The position numbers and the translations under genes were made by a program. 62,742 nucleotides of DNA from Mesorhizobium sp. SARCC-RB16n (GTDB taxonomy: Bacteria; Pseudomonadota; Alphaproteobacteria; Rhizobiales; Rhizobiaceae), in contig NZ_ML703257.1 in NCBI RefSeq assembly GCF_008520305.1, positions 26,831-89,572 on the forward strand, in the 5' to 3' direction. Positions 14,979 through 24,188 of this stretch are shown piece by piece. Below the pieces are notes generated by a model, which did not search any database, was not told the origin of the DNA, and was given only the letters and a program-made list of their open reading frames with translations. The number at the start of each line of letters is the position of its first letter. The stretch's first letter is position 1.

Positions 14979-15170
14979 GCGAACCCGCGCCATCCCTATA
15001 CCAAACGGCTGATCGAGGCCGTGCCGGTGCCGGATCCCGCGCAGCGCAGAAGCCGTTTCGCCCGCCTCGATCAGGAAATCCCCAGCGCCACCCGCCGGAT
15101 CGGCGAGGCGCCGCTGAAACTGGCGTTGAGCGATGTGGGCAACGGCCATCTCGTCGCCGCCGAGGGCTGA
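14979..15170 (+). pseudogene. Relic C terminus of an oligopeptide/dipeptide ABC transporter ATPase
   Basis: The frame reads NPRHPYTKRLIEAVPVPDP then RRSRFARLDQEIPS, which is the C-terminal oligo_HPY region that follows the ATPase domain in DppD/OppF-type proteins. No ATPase domain precedes it: the sequence just upstream belongs to the lipoprotein gene in another frame. Only about 63 residues remain, ending at a stop at 15168. The stretch 15171-15393 that follows holds no gene I can see, only the ribosome-binding site GGAGGAA of the next gene. Confidence 0.75.
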
Positions 15171-15393
15171 GGCTGCCCGGGACGTAGCTCAAACAAGCTC
15201 GGCGTGCGGCCGGCCGCGCTTCACATGTTCATGTCCCGTCCTGAGTCTCCTCTGGCGTCAGGCCCTGGAATCGGCCTTGCCGCCATGAAATCCGCGGCCG
15301 CCTCTTGCCCTTCCGCCTCATTTTCCTAATGTGCTTGCGGATGACGATCGTAGGGGGCGGCCGGATTCATCCACACTGGGAGGAAGTAAACTC

Positions 15394-16602
15394 ATGAAGC
15401 TATGCTATGTCGTTTCCGCCGCGCTGCTCGCGGCCACCGCAATTCCCGCCTCGGCCGCCGGGATTTCCGATGGCAAGGTCAAGATCGGCATCCTCAACGA
15501 CCAGTCCGGCGTCTATGCCGATTTCGGCGGCAAATGGTCGGTCGAGGCCGCCAAGATGGCGGTCGAGGATTTCGGCGGCAAGGTGCAGGGCGCGCCGATC
15601 GAGATCATCAGCGCCGACCACCAGAACAAGCCCGATATCGCCTCCAACATCGCACGCCAGTGGTACGATACCGAACAGGTCGATGCCATCATGGAGCTGA
15701 CGACCTCTTCGGTCGCGCTCGCCGTGCAAGGGATTTCCAAGGAAAAGAAGAAGATCGACATCGTCACCGGTGCGGCGACCACCGAGCTCACCGGCAAGCA
15801 GTGCTCGCCCTACGGCTTCCACTGGGCCTATGACACCCACTCACAGGCGGTGGGCACCGGCGGCTCCCTCGTGCAGCAGGGCGGCGACAGCTGGTTCTTC
15901 GTCACCGTCGACTATGCGTTCGGCTATTCGCTGAAGGAGCAGACCGCCAAATTCGTCGAGAGCCATGGTGGCAAGGTGCTGGGCGAGGTGCGTTATCCCC
16001 TCGGCGCGACCGATTTTTCGTCCTTCCTGCTGCAGGCGCAATCGTCCGGCGCCAAGGTCATCGGACTGGCCAATGCCGGCCTCGACACTTCCAATTCCAT
16101 CAAGCAGGCGGCCGAATTCGGCATCGTGCAGGGCGGCCAGCGTCTGGCGGCGCTGCTGTTCACGCTGTCCGAAGTGCATGGGCTCGGCCTGCAGGCGGCG
16201 CAAGGCGTCGTGCTGACCGAGGGCTATTACTGGGACCGCGACGACAAGAGCCGCGCATTCGGGCAGCGCTTCTTCAAGCGCACCAACCGCATGCCGAACA
16301 TGGTCCAGGCCGCGACCTATTCGGCGGTGACGCAGTATTTGAAGGCCATCGACAAGGCCGGCACGGACGAGACCGAAGCGGTCGCCAAGCAACTTCACTC
16401 GCTGCCCGTCGACGATGCCGTCACAACGGGCGGCAAGGTCCAGGCCGACGGCAACATGGTCCACGACATGTATCTCTACCAGGTCAAGGCGCCTAGCGAG
16501 AGCAGCAAGGATTGGGACTACTACAAATACCTGGCCACCATTCCCGGCAAGGAGGCTTTCCTGAGCGAGAAGGACAGCGGCTGCCCGACGGCCGCACAGT
16601 GA
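15394..16602 (+). CDS. ABC transporter periplasmic substrate-binding protein, branched-chain amino acid (LivK) type
   Basis: This 402-residue protein has a signal peptide (MKLCYVVSAALLAATAIPASAAG, cleaved after about residue 22) followed by a Peripla_BP_6 fold: VKIGILNDQSGVYADFGG and later VKAPSESSKDWDYYKYL. The ATG at 15394 is preceded by GGAGGAA. It is the first gene of a five-gene transporter (binding protein, two ATPases, two permeases). Family members bind amino acids, amides, aromatic acids or urea; the substrate cannot be told here. Confidence 0.88.
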   Translation: MKLCYVVSAALLAATAIPASAAGISDGKVKIGILNDQSGVYADFGGKWSVEAAKMAVEDFGGKVQGAPIEIISADHQNKPDIASNIARQWYDTEQVDAIMELTTSSVALAVQGISKEKKKIDIVTGAATTELTGKQCSPYGFHWAYDTHSQAVGTGGSLVQQGGDSWFFVTVDYAFGYSLKEQTAKFVESHGGKVLGEVRYPLGATDFSSFLLQAQSSGAKVIGLANAGLDTSNSIKQAAEFGIVQGGQRLAALLFTLSEVHGLGLQAAQGVVLTEGYYWDRDDKSRAFGQRFFKRTNRMPNMVQAATYSAVTQYLKAIDKAGTDETEAVAKQLHSLPVDDAVTTGGKVQADGNMVHDMYLYQVKAPSESSKDWDYYKYLATIPGKEAFLSEKDSGCPTAAQ

Positions 16603-17393
16603 CCGGCGCGGCCATGGTGCCGCCTGACCTGAACGCGGAAGAGCCGCGGGTGGTGCTTTCCGCCCGCGGCCTGCGGCGTGACTTTGCCGGCTTCGTCGCC
16701 GTCAAAAATGTCGACCTCGATGTCCGCCATGGCAACATCCATGCGCTGATCGGACCCAACGGCGCCGGCAAGACCACCGTTTTCAACCTGCTGACCAAAT
16801 TCCTGGCGCCGACCAGCGGCAGGATCGAGTTGCTCGGGCACGACATCACCCGCACGCCGCCCGCCAGGGTGGCGCGGATGGGTCTGGTGCGCTCGTTCCA
16901 GATATCGGCGATCTTTCCGCATCTCAGCGTGCTCGACAATGTGCGCGTCGCGCTGCAGCGGCCGGCCGGGCTCGGCGTCCAGTTCTGGCGCTCGCTGGCG
17001 GCACTCGACCGGCTGACGCCGCGCGCCATGGAACTGCTGCGTTCCGTCGGCCTCGACGATGCCACGAACAGGCTGGCCGGCGATCTCTCCTATGGCAGGA
17101 AACGCGTGCTCGAGATCGCCACGACGCTGGCGCTCGATCCCAAAGTGCTGCTGCTGGACGAGCCGATGGCCGGCATGGGCCATGAGGACGTGGCCACGGT
17201 TTCCGCCCTCATCCGCTCGGTGGCGAGCGACCGCGCGGTATTGATGGTCGAGCACAATCTGACCGTGGTGGCCGATCTCTGCGACTGGATAACGGTGATC
17301 CAGCGCGGCGAGGTGCTCGCGGCCGGCGACTACGCCACCGTCAGCCGCGATGAACGCGTCAAGGTCGCCTATATGGGCACCGCCGATGACTAG
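16599..17393 (+). CDS. ABC transporter ATP-binding protein, LivG type
   Basis: This ATPase has Walker A GPNGAGKTT, a degenerate signature LSYGRKRVLEIA, and Walker B VLLLDEPMAGMG, with the C-terminal VAYMG common in LivG proteins. A GTG at 16599 overlaps the stop of the binding-protein gene (GTGA) and would couple translation; the ATG at 16614 is the alternative start, giving 259 residues. Together with the next gene it forms the nucleotide-binding pair of the importer. Confidence 0.85.
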   Translation: MTGAAMVPPDLNAEEPRVVLSARGLRRDFAGFVAVKNVDLDVRHGNIHALIGPNGAGKTTVFNLLTKFLAPTSGRIELLGHDITRTPPARVARMGLVRSFQISAIFPHLSVLDNVRVALQRPAGLGVQFWRSLAALDRLTPRAMELLRSVGLDDATNRLAGDLSYGRKRVLEIATTLALDPKVLLLDEPMAGMGHEDVATVSALIRSVASDRAVLMVEHNLTVVADLCDWITVIQRGEVLAAGDYATVSRDERVKVAYMGTADD

Positions 17394-18096
17394 CGCCGCG
17401 CCCCTGCTTGCGGTCAGCGGCCTCAACGCCTGGTATGGCGAGGGCCATGCGCTGCACGGCGTCGATCTCGAAGTTTTTGCCGGCGAAACGGTCACATTGC
17501 TCGGCCGCAACGGCATCGGCAAGACGACGACGCTGCGCGCCATCATGGGCCTGATCCGCCGGCGGACGGGACAGGTCGTTTTCGACGGCGCCGACCTGAT
17601 GCGGCTGCCGCTGCACCGCACCGCGCACCAGGGCATCGGCTTCGTGCCGGAGGAGCGTGGCATCTTCTCGACGCTGACAGTCGACGAAAACCTGGTCCTG
17701 CCGCCTGTCGTCGCCCCGGGCGGCATGAGTGTCGAGGAAATCTTCGATCTCTTCCCTAACCTGAAGGAGCGGCGCAACAGCCCCGGCACCAGGCTGTCGG
17801 GCGGCGAACAGCAGATGCTGGCGATCGCGCGCATGCTGCGCACCGGCGTCAAGATGCTGCTCCTGGACGAACCGACCGAGGGCCTCGCGCCTGTCATCGT
17901 GCAGCGCATCGGCGAGCTGCTGGCGACGCTGAAGCAGCGTGGCATGACCATCCTGCTGGTCGAGCAGAATTTCCGCTTCGCCAGCCGTGTCGCCGACCGT
18001 TTCTACCTGATGGAGCACGGCAAGGTCGTGGCCGGATTCCCGACCGGGGAACTGGCGGACCGCATGACGCTGCTCCACGAAATTCTGGGTGTATGA
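17386..18096 (+). CDS. ABC transporter ATP-binding protein, LivF type
   Basis: This 236-residue ATPase has Walker A GRNGIGKTTT, signature LSGGEQQMLAIARML, and Walker B MLLLDEPTEGLAP, with VPEERGIF as in LivF proteins. The ATG at 17386 overlaps the end of the preceding ATPase gene; an in-frame ATG at 17350 lies deeper in that gene and is less likely. It acts with the LivG-type subunit on the cytoplasmic face of the membrane. Confidence 0.87.
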   Translation: MTSAAPLLAVSGLNAWYGEGHALHGVDLEVFAGETVTLLGRNGIGKTTTLRAIMGLIRRRTGQVVFDGADLMRLPLHRTAHQGIGFVPEERGIFSTLTVDENLVLPPVVAPGGMSVEEIFDLFPNLKERRNSPGTRLSGGEQQMLAIARMLRTGVKMLLLDEPTEGLAPVIVQRIGELLATLKQRGMTILLVEQNFRFASRVADRFYLMEHGKVVAGFPTGELADRMTLLHEILGV

Positions 18097-18103
18097 TGGC
18101 GCC

Positions 18104-18991
18104 ATGACGATGATCTTCGGCATCCCCGTCCAGGCATTGCTCGGCCAGTTGCTGGTCGGCCTGATCAACGGCTCCTTCTACGCCATGCTCAGCCTGGGGC
18201 TGGCCGTAATCTTCGGCCTGCTGCGCGTCATCAACTTCGCCCATGGCGCCCAATATATGCTCGGCGCCTTCGTCGGTTATCTCCTGCTCACCCATCTCGG
18301 CATCGGCTATTGGCCGGCGCTGATCCTGGCGCCGCTGGTCGTCGGCCTGTTCGGCGTCGTGGTCGAACGCCTGGCGCTGTCGCGGCTCTACGACACCGAT
18401 CCGCTCTACGGCCTGCTCTTCACCTTCGGTCTCGCGCTCGTGCTCGAAGGCATATTCCGTTACTATTACGGCGTGTCGGGAAACCCCTACGCCGTGCCGA
18501 CGCTGCTGGCCGGCGGCACCAATCTCGGCTTCATGTTCCTGCCCAACTATCGCGGCTGGGTCGTGGTCGCCTCGCTGATCGTCTGCTTCGGCACCTGGGC
18601 GCTGATCGAGAAGACCAGGCTCGGTTCCTACCTGCGCGCCGCGACCGAAAATCCTCGTCTCGTCCAGGCCTTCGGCGTCAACGTGCCGTTGCTTTTGACC
18701 CTCACCTACGGCCTCGGCTCGGCGCTCGCCGGGCTCGCCGGCATCCTGGCCGCACCCATCTATCAGGTGAGCCCGCTAATGGGGTCGGATCTCATCATCG
18801 TCGTCTTCGCGGTCGTCGTGGTCGGCGGCATGGGCTCGATCCTCGGCGCCATCGTCACCGGCTACATGCTCGGCCTGGCCGAAGGCCTGACCAAGGTCTT
18901 CTACCCCGAGGCCTCCAACCTGGTGGTCTTCGTCATCATGGCGATCGTGCTTTTGGTCCGGCCCGCCGGCCTGTTCGGAAGGGACGCCTGA
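18104..18991 (+). CDS. ABC transporter permease, LivH type
   Basis: This 295-residue inner-membrane protein has about eight hydrophobic segments and the LivH start region LLVGLINGSFYAMLSLGLAV with INFAHGAQYMLGAF, typical of branched-chain amino acid permeases. The chosen ATG at 18104 follows the LivF-type stop closely; another ATG at 18089 overlaps that gene. It pairs with the LivM-type permease 1 base downstream. Confidence 0.87.
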   Translation: MTMIFGIPVQALLGQLLVGLINGSFYAMLSLGLAVIFGLLRVINFAHGAQYMLGAFVGYLLLTHLGIGYWPALILAPLVVGLFGVVVERLALSRLYDTDPLYGLLFTFGLALVLEGIFRYYYGVSGNPYAVPTLLAGGTNLGFMFLPNYRGWVVVASLIVCFGTWALIEKTRLGSYLRAATENPRLVQAFGVNVPLLLTLTYGLGSALAGLAGILAAPIYQVSPLMGSDLIIVVFAVVVVGGMGSILGAIVTGYMLGLAEGLTKVFYPEASNLVVFVIMAIVLLVRPAGLFGRDA

Positions 18992-18992
18992 C

Positions 18993-19985
18993 ATGGCGGA
19001 AGGAACATCCGAGATGGCCGAGCTGGCGCTTCGTGAGGCATCGGCCAAACCCTCGGCAAGGCTTGAATGGGCGCTGGTCGGGCTCGGCATACTGGCGCTG
19101 CTGGCGGCCCCCTTCTTCGTCTACCCGATCTTCCTGATGAAGATGCTGTGCTTCGCGCTGTTTGCCTGCGCCTTCAATCTCCTGCTCGGCTATACCGGCC
19201 TGCTGTCGTTCGGCCACGCCACCTTCTTCGGCGGCGCGGCCTACTTCACCGCGCACGCCGTCAAGGTGTGGGGCTGGCCGCCGGAAGCCGGCATCCTGCT
19301 CGGCATGGCGGGCGCCGCACTGCTCGGCCTCGTCATGGGTTTCTTCGCCATTCGTCGGCAAGGCATCTATTTCGCCATGATCACGCTGTCGCTGTCGCAG
19401 ATGTTCTTCTTCTTCTGCGTGCAGGCGCCGTTCACGCAAGGCGAGGACGGCATCCAGGGCGTGCCGCGCGGCGTCCTGTTCGGCATCCTCGACCTCAACG
19501 CCCCGATGAACATCTACTACTTCGTGCTTGTCGTGGTCCTGCTCGGCATCTTCGCCATCTGGCGCATCGTCAATTCGCCCTTCGGCATGATCCTGCGCTC
19601 GATCCGCGAAAACGAGAACCGCGCCATTTCGCTCGGCTATTCCGTAGCCAGCTACAAACTCGGCGCCTTCGTCATGTCGGCGGCGTTGGCGGGGCTCGCG
19701 GGCTCGCTCAAGGCGATCGTCTTCCAGTTCGCCACGCTCACCGACGTCACCTGGCAGATGTCGGGCGAAGTGATCCTGATGACGCTCCTCGGCGGCATCG
19801 GTACCATGGTCGGCCCCATCATCGGCGCCAGCCTAGTCGTCGGCCTGGAAAACACGCTGGCCACCTCCGGTTTCCCCGTGACCATCGCCACCGGGCTGAT
19901 CTTCATGGTCTGCGTACTGGTGTTTCGGCGCGGGATTGTCGGGGAGCTTTATGCGCGGGTGATTGGGCGGACGGGGAAGGGGTGA
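18993..19985 (+). CDS. ABC transporter permease, LivM type
   Basis: This 330-residue permease starts with about 25 hydrophilic residues, then multiple membrane segments. LLGYTGLLSFGHATFFGGAA and RSIRENENRAISLGY are LivM signatures. It is the last gene of the five-gene transporter operon. No clear terminator follows. Confidence 0.87.
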   Translation: MAEGTSEMAELALREASAKPSARLEWALVGLGILALLAAPFFVYPIFLMKMLCFALFACAFNLLLGYTGLLSFGHATFFGGAAYFTAHAVKVWGWPPEAGILLGMAGAALLGLVMGFFAIRRQGIYFAMITLSLSQMFFFFCVQAPFTQGEDGIQGVPRGVLFGILDLNAPMNIYYFVLVVVLLGIFAIWRIVNSPFGMILRSIRENENRAISLGYSVASYKLGAFVMSAALAGLAGSLKAIVFQFATLTDVTWQMSGEVILMTLLGGIGTMVGPIIGASLVVGLENTLATSGFPVTIATGLIFMVCVLVFRRGIVGELYARVIGRTGKG

Positions 19986-20677
19986 CCGAGAATGTTCTTT
20001 TTGCACCGCTACCGGTGATCCGGCATTTGCGTGGTAAGTGACCGGGTTGGGGCCGACTGCAGACGGACAGCTTCGGGCTCGTATGTTAAAGAGCGGACCT
20101 TCAGGTCGGTATCTGCCTGACCCAATTCCTGCCCCACTTAGGCATTTCGTGCCCACCTATATCGGCCTTGCCCAAGCCAGGAAAAGAACGCCTGCCGAAA
20201 GGCGCATTTCCGAAACTTATTCCGTCCGATCCGCCTCGTTCGCGGGGATCTCCTCGCAATCGGATTCAGGCCGCGTGCTGGAGCCAAATGACTGGCGAGA
20301 CTGTTTAGCGATAACTTTGATAGAACGCTGTCGGCCCGGCCGGCGGCGGGGTAAAACGGCGATATTGAGGAGCTCGTGAGCCGCATGCCATCTACTTCGA
20401 ACTGATGATGACAAAGTAAGAAAACAAGAGATAGCCTCTACGCCTCATTCGGTCTCGGCCTTGCCGACGGTGCTTCATTAGCATTGTGGTAGGGCGTCCA
20501 GCGCCGCGGCGTGCAGTAAGCGGAGAATACAATAGCGGTGAGGGCCGCGGTCGTTGAGGTTCTGTGATGAATCATCTGCAGAGTACCAGGTCGGCATCTC
20601 CCCGCTTTGATTTCATGTTAATTAAACGAGGGCCTTTGATTTTGCGTCAAGGGATAGACGGCAGTGGATGTAACACC
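19986..20677. other. Long intergenic stretch without a supported gene
   Basis: About 690 bases separate the transporter operon from the next credible start. Open frames of up to 113 codons exist on both strands but lack ribosome-binding sites, recognisable domains, and a codon pattern like the neighbouring genes. Base use is visibly less GC-rich than in flanking operons. The last part (20564-20677) is an in-frame upstream extension of the following gene and could be translated. Confidence 0.5.
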
Positions 20678-21778
20678 ATGCTGCCCTTTGTTTCGTTATG
20701 CCTCGTTCTGCTATTGGCATGTCCGGCAAATAGTCAGTCGGTGCCAGAAGCGTCGGCGGCTGCCGCAGCCAACGACACCTCGTCGGTCTTGGCGCCGGAT
20801 CTCACGGTTATCAAGAAAGAACCGGGCAAGGCGCAACCGAGCGCGTCCCATATGTCTGGAGAGCCGGTGCTCAGCGAAGCGCAGGCACTCGAGGAGGGCG
20901 CACAAACGCCGCCCGGCGAGCATGAGGAGGCTCTACGCCGTGAATTGGCCGAAGCACGCGCGGAGTTGGACGTCATGCAGCGCGACGCACGTGACGCAAG
21001 GGCCCAGGCAGCTAAGCAAGCGCAGGCTCTAAAGGAGCAGCGACGAACAGACGAAGCGCTCGAGCTCGATCTGCAGACGGCGCAGCGCGTTATCGAAAGC
21101 TTCAGGACCGAAGCCAGTCGCTGGGACAACGAGACGGCCGCCATTGGAGCGCCCCCCGCTGTGGAAGCCTCTGTGGATGCTGCGAAGCAAGCGCTTGATG
21201 ACGAGCGGCACAAGGTTGAACTCCTGGAACAAGAACTCACCACGGCTCGCCAAACTATTGATGCTCTTAAGAAAGACGCATACCTGGCTACGGTCGATCA
21301 GGCCAACGCCATAAAGGACCGACAGGTGGCCGAGGCGGCTCTAAAGCAAGCTGGAGAAGCACGCAAACTGGAACGGGAGCGAGCAGATTCAGCCCTTCGT
21401 GAACTCGACATTGTTGGCAAGGAACGCGAGGCTTTAGAGCAGAGCTCGATAGAATTGAGTGCTGCGCTGGACGAAGAGCGTGAAAGGGCCACCGGTCTAG
21501 CCCGCAGCCTCAGTGCCGCGCGCGACGCAATTGACATCGGCAAGGTTAAGCCTCGCGCTGCTGATGTAGAGCGCGCGCCGAAAGCACCTGTCCCCGCAGG
21601 TGCACCTGCAAGCACGTTGTCGCGTGCTGGCGCCCAACCAACCCGAAAACCGAGCTTGCCGGAAAAACAGAAAGCGAAGGCCCAAAGGTCACCGCAACCT
21701 GTTCTGCTGACAACCATCGATCTTCCCGCCGCATTGCTCCCAACGCGACCACCGAAAAAGCTCAACCGGCGCCAGTGA
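20678..21778 (+). CDS. Secreted coiled-coil protein of unknown function
   Basis: This 366-residue protein begins with a clear signal peptide (MLPFVSLCLVLLLACPANSQ). A long helical, heptad-like region follows from about residue 80 to 290, rich in Ala, Glu, Arg and Gln, and ends in a Pro/Ala/Lys-rich basic tail. Internal Cys in the leader (LLLACP) could instead be a lipobox. In-frame ATGs upstream at 20564 and 20615 would bury the signal peptide, so 20678 is preferred. I do not recognise a family. The next gene, 34 bases on, also encodes an exported protein. Confidence 0.65.
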   Translation: MLPFVSLCLVLLLACPANSQSVPEASAAAAANDTSSVLAPDLTVIKKEPGKAQPSASHMSGEPVLSEAQALEEGAQTPPGEHEEALRRELAEARAELDVMQRDARDARAQAAKQAQALKEQRRTDEALELDLQTAQRVIESFRTEASRWDNETAAIGAPPAVEASVDAAKQALDDERHKVELLEQELTTARQTIDALKKDAYLATVDQANAIKDRQVAEAALKQAGEARKLERERADSALRELDIVGKEREALEQSSIELSAALDEERERATGLARSLSAARDAIDIGKVKPRAADVERAPKAPVPAGAPASTLSRAGAQPTRKPSLPEKQKAKAQRSPQPVLLTTIDLPAALLPTRPPKKLNRRQ

Positions 21779-21812
21779 GGACCAGCGAACGAAATGTATG
21801 CCGCAGGGGAAT

Positions 21813-22547
21813 ATGATAGTGAAAAAATACGTTGCAGCCGTGCTGACAATCGGGATCACAATCGGGCCTGCCTCGGCTCTTGACGCAAGCATAGGCGGTA
21901 ATTCCGGCGGTATCGGGATCGGCGGCGGATTGAACGTCGGTTCCAAAGGCGCATCTGTAGGGGTGGGCGCGAGCGTCGGTGGTGTAGACGGAGCAAACGT
22001 TGGAGCTTCGGTCGGCGCGGGCAACGGAACAATCGACGGAGGCGTTAGTGCCGGCGCCAACGTCGGCGACACAAGCGGAGGCGTTTCGACAGGTATCGGT
22101 GTGGGCGACGATCCAGCCGCCGGAAACGAATCGACGACTGCTCCCGGTAATGCGACCGCAGTCACGACAGCGACCCCCTCTGCCAAGACCGCCAAGCAAT
22201 CGATCGTCCTGCCACCCGCCCTCATGCCCCCTCGAGCTGGTGGCGATGGGTCCGCGCAAGCCACCAAAGGCTATCCTTTTGGCTCTCTGGCACCACTGAA
22301 AGGGAAACCCGGTACGCCAGCCGCCGTGGTGCGCGCCTGCCGCGCGGCGATCATGTCCGCTGCGACGCCGCTTGGCGCCATCCGTGTCAACGCGGCAAGC
22401 GCAGGTACCTTGCGTCAACGTCGAGGCGCACTCACGGCGCCGATCGAGGTGCGAATAGACTACACAAGAGAAGGTGGCATCGAAGTCCGGCAGGCGCGCG
22501 TCGGTTGTCGCCTCGATGCGGCGGGCAGGGTCACTGCAATAATATAG
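21813..22547 (+). CDS. Secreted glycine-rich repeat protein of unknown function
   Basis: This 244-residue protein has a signal peptide (MIVKKYVAAVLTIGITIGPASA). A region at about residues 25-110 is made of degenerate GxxVGxGxxVG repeats of Gly, Val, Ala and Ser, which may form a beta-roll or adhesin-like structure. A Pro/Thr linker follows, then a C-terminal domain with two Cys (VRACRAAI and VGCRLD). AGGGGAAT precedes the ATG at 21813. It probably acts outside the cytoplasmic membrane, perhaps with the upstream coiled-coil protein. Confidence 0.7.
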   Translation: MIVKKYVAAVLTIGITIGPASALDASIGGNSGGIGIGGGLNVGSKGASVGVGASVGGVDGANVGASVGAGNGTIDGGVSAGANVGDTSGGVSTGIGVGDDPAAGNESTTAPGNATAVTTATPSAKTAKQSIVLPPALMPPRAGGDGSAQATKGYPFGSLAPLKGKPGTPAAVVRACRAAIMSAATPLGAIRVNAASAGTLRQRRGALTAPIEVRIDYTREGGIEVRQARVGCRLDAAGRVTAII

Positions 22548-23139
22548 CACCAGGCTTGTAAGCGGAGACACGGCGCTCTGCCGAAGGGGCGCTCGGCTCG
22601 GGCCTGGGCCTGGTAAATGTCACCGTCATCTGCCACACGGCCGACTACCGCAGCGATGTCTGCTCTTCAGGCAGAAGGCAGAATTGACTTCTACTGCCGA
22701 CATGAGGCCCAAAACTGCCGTCGCTTCGCAATCCAGCCGCCATGAGCCGTGCGACTGGCAGGACATGTCATGGTTACGGCCTGTGGCGCGATCTCAGCAA
22801 CGATGAGGAATACCCATTGATGGTCCGGGCCCTCGCGAAGAAGGAATGAGCATTCCCCTCAACCCAGCGAACTCCACGATGGACGCAGCTCGATAGCGCC
22901 AGCTATCCGCAACACACATAGACGATGCCTGAACCTTTTGACGACGGCAGCGGCGGCAATCAGTGGCGTTCGCCATCATCCGATCGCGTCTTCGCCGGGA
23001 ATGTCTGCTTTCGGGTGGCGGCAAAGACTTCCTTAGTGACCGCAATGAGGACGCAAAGCGGCCGTCCAACGGTAGAGTTATGGACATCTCACTCGGGTCA
23101 CTCGGGGACGGCAGGCACTAACCGATGCCGGTCCCCGTG
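22548..23139. other. Intergenic stretch with gene-fragment-like sequence
   Basis: No full gene is supported in these 590 bases. A 35-codon frame at 22742-22849 (+) reads MSRATGRTCHGYGLWRDLS and ends LMVRALAKKE; it is protein-like but too short and without a ribosome-binding site, so it may be a decayed C terminus. The rest shows no hairpin, repeat, or motif I can interpret. Confidence 0.45.
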
Positions 23140-24123
23140 TCACCCATAACCCCCCCGCTCCACCGCCAGCCTCCTGACCAGCGCCAGCACCCCATCGATC
23201 GCCGGAGTCGGCTTGCCCGTCAGCCGCCCCAGCTCCTGCACGGCCCCCACCAGCGCGTCGATCTCCATCGGGCGGCCGCGTTCCAGGTCTTGTAGCATCG
23301 AGGTCTTGTGTTCGCCGACGTCGCCGGCGCCCATGATGCGGCGGTCGACGTCTATGGGGAAGCGCACGCCGAGGCTTTCACCGATCGCTTGCGCTTCCAG
23401 CATCATGCTGCGGGCGAGTTGGCGGGTGCCCTCGTCGGCGACGATTGCGGCCAGCGTGCTGCCGGTCAGCGCCGAGATCGGGTTGAAGGAGAGGTTGCCC
23501 CACAGTTTTACCCAGATCTCGCCGCGTATGTCGTCGCGCACCGGCGCCTGCAGCCCGGCCTTGACCATCTCCCCGGCCAGAAGCGTGACCCGTTCGCTCT
23601 TCTCGCCCGAGGGTTCGCCAAGCGAGAAGCGCCTGCCTTCGACATGGCGGATCAGGCCTGGCGCATCGACCTCGACGGCGGGGTAGACCACCGAGCCGAT
23701 GACGCGCTGCGGTCCGAGCCGGCCCCAGATCGTGCCGCCGGGGTCGACCTGATGCAGCCTGGTGCCTTCGAGCGCGCCGCCGGCCTTGTAGAAATACCAC
23801 CAGGGCACGCCGTTCTGCATGGTGACGACCGATGTGTGGTCGCCAAGCAGCGGGGCGATCTGGTCGAGCGCTGGCGCGACGGAATGCGCCTTCAGCGCCA
23901 GCACGACATAATCCTGCGCGCCAAGCTCTTCCGCCTTGGCGGCGGCGCGGACGGAGGCGGTCGTTTCCTTGCCATCCTCGATCAGGATCAGGCCATTTGC
24001 CTTGATCGCTTCCAGATGCGCGCCGCGTGCGACGATCGACAGGTCAGTGCGCCCGGCGATCGCCAGCTTGGCGGCGAGATAGCCGCCGATGGCGCCGGCG
24101 CCGAAGATGGTGATCTTCATCAT
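23140..24123 (-). CDS. 2-dehydropantoate 2-reductase family protein
   Basis: This 327-residue protein has the ketopantoate reductase plan: an N-terminal NADPH-binding GAGAIGGYLAAKLA, then LALKAHSVAPALD and VTMQNGVPWWYF, and a C-terminal helical domain with KLWGNLSFNPISALTG containing the catalytic Lys. PanE reduces ketopantoate to pantoate in pantothenate synthesis; many paralogs act on other 2-oxoacids, and this copy sits in a catabolic context, so the substrate is uncertain. AAAGG lies 7 bases before the first of two adjacent ATGs. Confidence 0.8.
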   Translation of the reverse strand: MMKITIFGAGAIGGYLAAKLAIAGRTDLSIVARGAHLEAIKANGLILIEDGKETTASVRAAAKAEELGAQDYVVLALKAHSVAPALDQIAPLLGDHTSVVTMQNGVPWWYFYKAGGALEGTRLHQVDPGGTIWGRLGPQRVIGSVVYPAVEVDAPGLIRHVEGRRFSLGEPSGEKSERVTLLAGEMVKAGLQAPVRDDIRGEIWVKLWGNLSFNPISALTGSTLAAIVADEGTRQLARSMMLEAQAIGESLGVRFPIDVDRRIMGAGDVGEHKTSMLQDLERGRPMEIDALVGAVQELGRLTGKPTPAIDGVLALVRRLAVERGGYG

Positions 24124-24140
24124 GGTGAGCCTTTGATACT

Positions 24141-24188
24141 ATGCATGTCGTTATCTCGGAACCGAGGACACTTCCAAGCGACATGCAT
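24141..24188. repeat. Short palindromic intergenic repeat, family B copy 1
   Basis: A 48-base element bounded by ATGCATGTCG and CGACATGCAT, 10-bp inverted repeats. A near-identical copy lies at 46557-46604, differing at about three internal positions. In both cases the element directly abuts a minus-strand stop codon, and the TAA stop (complement of TTA) overlaps its right end. It could act as a transcript-end hairpin or be a small mobile element. Confidence 0.85.

Noticed and set aside
20038-20379. 113-codon open frame after the liv operon
   Set aside because: No ribosome-binding site, no recognisable family, and low-quality composition; treated as noncoding.
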